A program made the position numbers and the translations under genes. Below the pieces are notes generated by a model that did no database searches, had not been told where the DNA came from, and saw only the letters and a list, made by a program, of their open reading frames with translations. 64,000 nucleotides of DNA from Evansella caseinilytica (GTDB lineage Bacteria; Bacillota; Bacilli; Bacillales; Salisediminibacteriaceae), in assembly GCF_900107275.1 (NCBI RefSeq), contig NZ_FNPI01000024.1, forward strand, positions 1 to 64,000. Reading direction: 5' to 3'. The stretch's first letter is position 1. Every line of letters starts with the position of its first letter. Below, one piece after another: positions 62,825 through 64,000 of this stretch.

Positions 62825-63034
62825 TTATTTTTTCAACTCCTGCAGCTCTGTTCTCAATTGTTGATTCTGCATTGACAAATGGTTCATTTTTTCCTGCAGT
62901 AATCTTGCTTCTTCATCGGAAAGTTCACGCTCGGAAGAGGTGGTGTGCTTCCCTTTCATCTTCATTGCTTTCCAGCAAAAAAATAAACAGACACCTTTCA
63001 AAGCGATAATTGCCAACAATAGATAGCTGTTCAT
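62825..63034 (-). CDS. Small single-span coiled-coil protein 1
   Basis: A 69-residue protein: one N-terminal span (YLLLAIIALKGVCLFFCW) and a C-terminal coiled coil (LLQEKMNHLSMQNQQLRTELQELKK). Same layout as the two genes upstream on the same strand. A terminator-like hairpin (ACCTTTTAC / GTAAAAGG) follows at about 62747-62789. Function unknown. Confidence 0.65.
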   Translation of the reverse strand: MNSYLLLAIIALKGVCLFFCWKAMKMKGKHTTSSERELSDEEARLLQEKMNHLSMQNQQLRTELQELKK

Positions 63035-63134
63035 TATATACGATCTCTCCTTCCCGTACTTATTTTACTACTGTGCCAAGTGATCCTTCGGTTCAGGCTG
63101 TACAGATATGCGTCTTCTGATGCCACCGTCTGAA

Positions 63135-63368
63135 TCACTGATTTTTTAATGTGCGTATCTCGCTTTTTAACTGTTCATTCTCCTGTTCCATCATGTGTAT
63201 CCGGTTGTGTAGCGAATAAGCCTCAACGGATGACGGCCGTTTGCCGTGTTTCTTCCCTTCAGTGCCACCGCAGCACCCTCCCGCAGATGCTTTCTTTCCA
63301 CTGACACATTTGAACATCATGAGTATGAGAATAATGGTGAGAAGTCCGGTAACCAGTGAGGAATCCAT
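63135..63368 (-). CDS. Small single-span coiled-coil protein 2 with CCGG motif
   Basis: A 77-residue protein: N-terminal span (VTGLLTIILILMMFKCV), a GGCCGGTEGKKHGK loop with two adjacent cysteines, and a C-terminal coiled coil (LHNRIHMMEQENEQLKSEIRTLKN). It lies between two proteins of the same layout. The Cys pair and nearby His could bind a metal (inference). Confidence 0.65.
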   Translation of the reverse strand: MDSSLVTGLLTIILILMMFKCVSGKKASAGGCCGGTEGKKHGKRPSSVEAYSLHNRIHMMEQENEQLKSEIRTLKNQ

Positions 63369-63449
63369 GTGAAATTTGCTCCTCTCTTCATATTATTTCT
63401 GCACATTTTCATTTTTTCTGGTAAACTCAACGTGCCACAAGCGAAGCTG

Positions 63450-63659
63450 TCACCGCGATCTTTTTATCGATTCTATTTCCTTTACAAGCTGCTTGTTTTG
63501 CTCCAGCAATTCACTGACGTTTTTGTGCAGCTCCTCCGTTTTCCTGCGATCCGATGGCGAATGTTCGTTTGTCCCGTGCATTTTTCTCATCATGAAAAAC
63601 ATGATGACCATCATCAATGGGCACGCAAGCAACGCCACCAAAAAACTTAAGTTTTCCAT
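63450..63659 (-). CDS. Small single-span coiled-coil protein 3
   Basis: A 69-residue protein: Met-rich N-terminal span (LVALLACPLMMVIMFFMMRKMHG) and a C-terminal coiled coil (LHKNVSELLEQNKQLVKEIESIKRSR). The CPLMM...MMRKMHG pattern resembles small membrane proteins found beside copper genes in Bacilli, from memory. First of the three in transcription order. Confidence 0.65.
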   Translation of the reverse strand: MENLSFLVALLACPLMMVIMFFMMRKMHGTNEHSPSDRRKTEELHKNVSELLEQNKQLVKEIESIKRSR

Positions 63660-64000
63660 CGAAAATTCCTCCTCATCATGTCATCAATTGTTCCAATAAA
63701 TATAGCATCCAAAAACGCACTTCTCTGCCGCCTGCTGTCACGAGAGACTTACTGGCAACACAGGCTTTCACCTGTTGCGGCAGCTTCGCTCGTCGCTTGA
63801 TTGGTGTTTGGCATCTTAATTTAACACAACCATATAACAAAAATATGAAAAAATTGTGAGGATTCTTCTCCAGCTTGCATTCTGCGTTTATTCATCGTGC
63901 TTCAATAGCCGTCTGCCACTGCAGGCCGGCAGTATTTTTTCATCTTAGTTATTAGTGGTTGCTTAATTTTGGAACACCACGATAAAAACCGTTGATGCTA

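Overview
This window comes from the chromosome of an endospore-forming Bacillaceae. Four observations support this: an alpha/beta-type spore DNA-binding protein (SASP) and two CotF-like coat proteins; a left half that follows the Bacillus subtilis yus region (metQ-metI-metN, YusD-like SCP2 protein, gcvH, yusI-like, fadE-fadA-fadN, CotF/YusN-like); typical Bacillus control sites (FadR box, WalR box, SAM-I riboswitches); and Gram-positive lipoprotein signals. The acidic linkers in MetQ and HtrA would suit a salt- or alkali-adapted species, but that is only a hint. I saw no rRNA, tRNA or CRISPR array.

Layout. 0-16.5 kb: methionine ABC importer under a SAM riboswitch, SCP2 protein, an MFS transporter, a membrane metallophosphoesterase, GcvH, an ArsC/Spx-like protein, the fadNAE beta-oxidation operon with a FadR box, and two spore coat proteins. 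16.6-22 kb: an accessory island holding a 674-residue lipase-like protein with a helical C-terminal half, a small helical partner, and three tandem lipoproteins separated by truncated copies of the lipase gene. It has the organisation of a reverse-domain type VII-secreted lipase toxin with an array of lipoprotein immunity genes. 22-28 kb: an ICMT-like methyltransferase, an ECF sigma/anti-sigma pair, and an ArsR-type regulator with twin operators next to an MFS exporter that is bracketed by two related hairpin repeats. 28.5-34.7 kb: an isolated secY, then a methionine locus (metX, metY-hom) controlled by three more SAM riboswitches, two of them in tandem. 35-42.6 kb: a lysophospholipase-like hydrolase, small spore-type proteins, an SMP-30 lactonase, two rhodanese-family genes each preceded by a CsoR/CstR-like operator, a DUF1836 protein, a hemolysin III protein and a membrane-anchored foldase. 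42.9-49.7 kb: an envelope-stress block (HtrA protease, a secreted repeat protein, a two-component system, a CwlO-like endopeptidase). 50.6-55.4 kb: a two-component system plus an ABC-2 exporter of the lantibiotic-immunity/bacitracin type. 56.2-64 kb: a NERD protein, a methyltransferase, SulP plus UspA, PfkA, and three small single-span coiled-coil proteins.

The intergenic DNA is unusually rich in repeats: a MITE-like family of at least nine copies with inverted ends and 3-bp target duplications; 52-bp-period palindromic arrays at two loci; 21-nt-period degenerate arrays at two loci; a three-copy palindrome that ends genes; and paired hairpin elements around one MFS gene. Functional calls come from reading motifs and gene order only; no database search was run.
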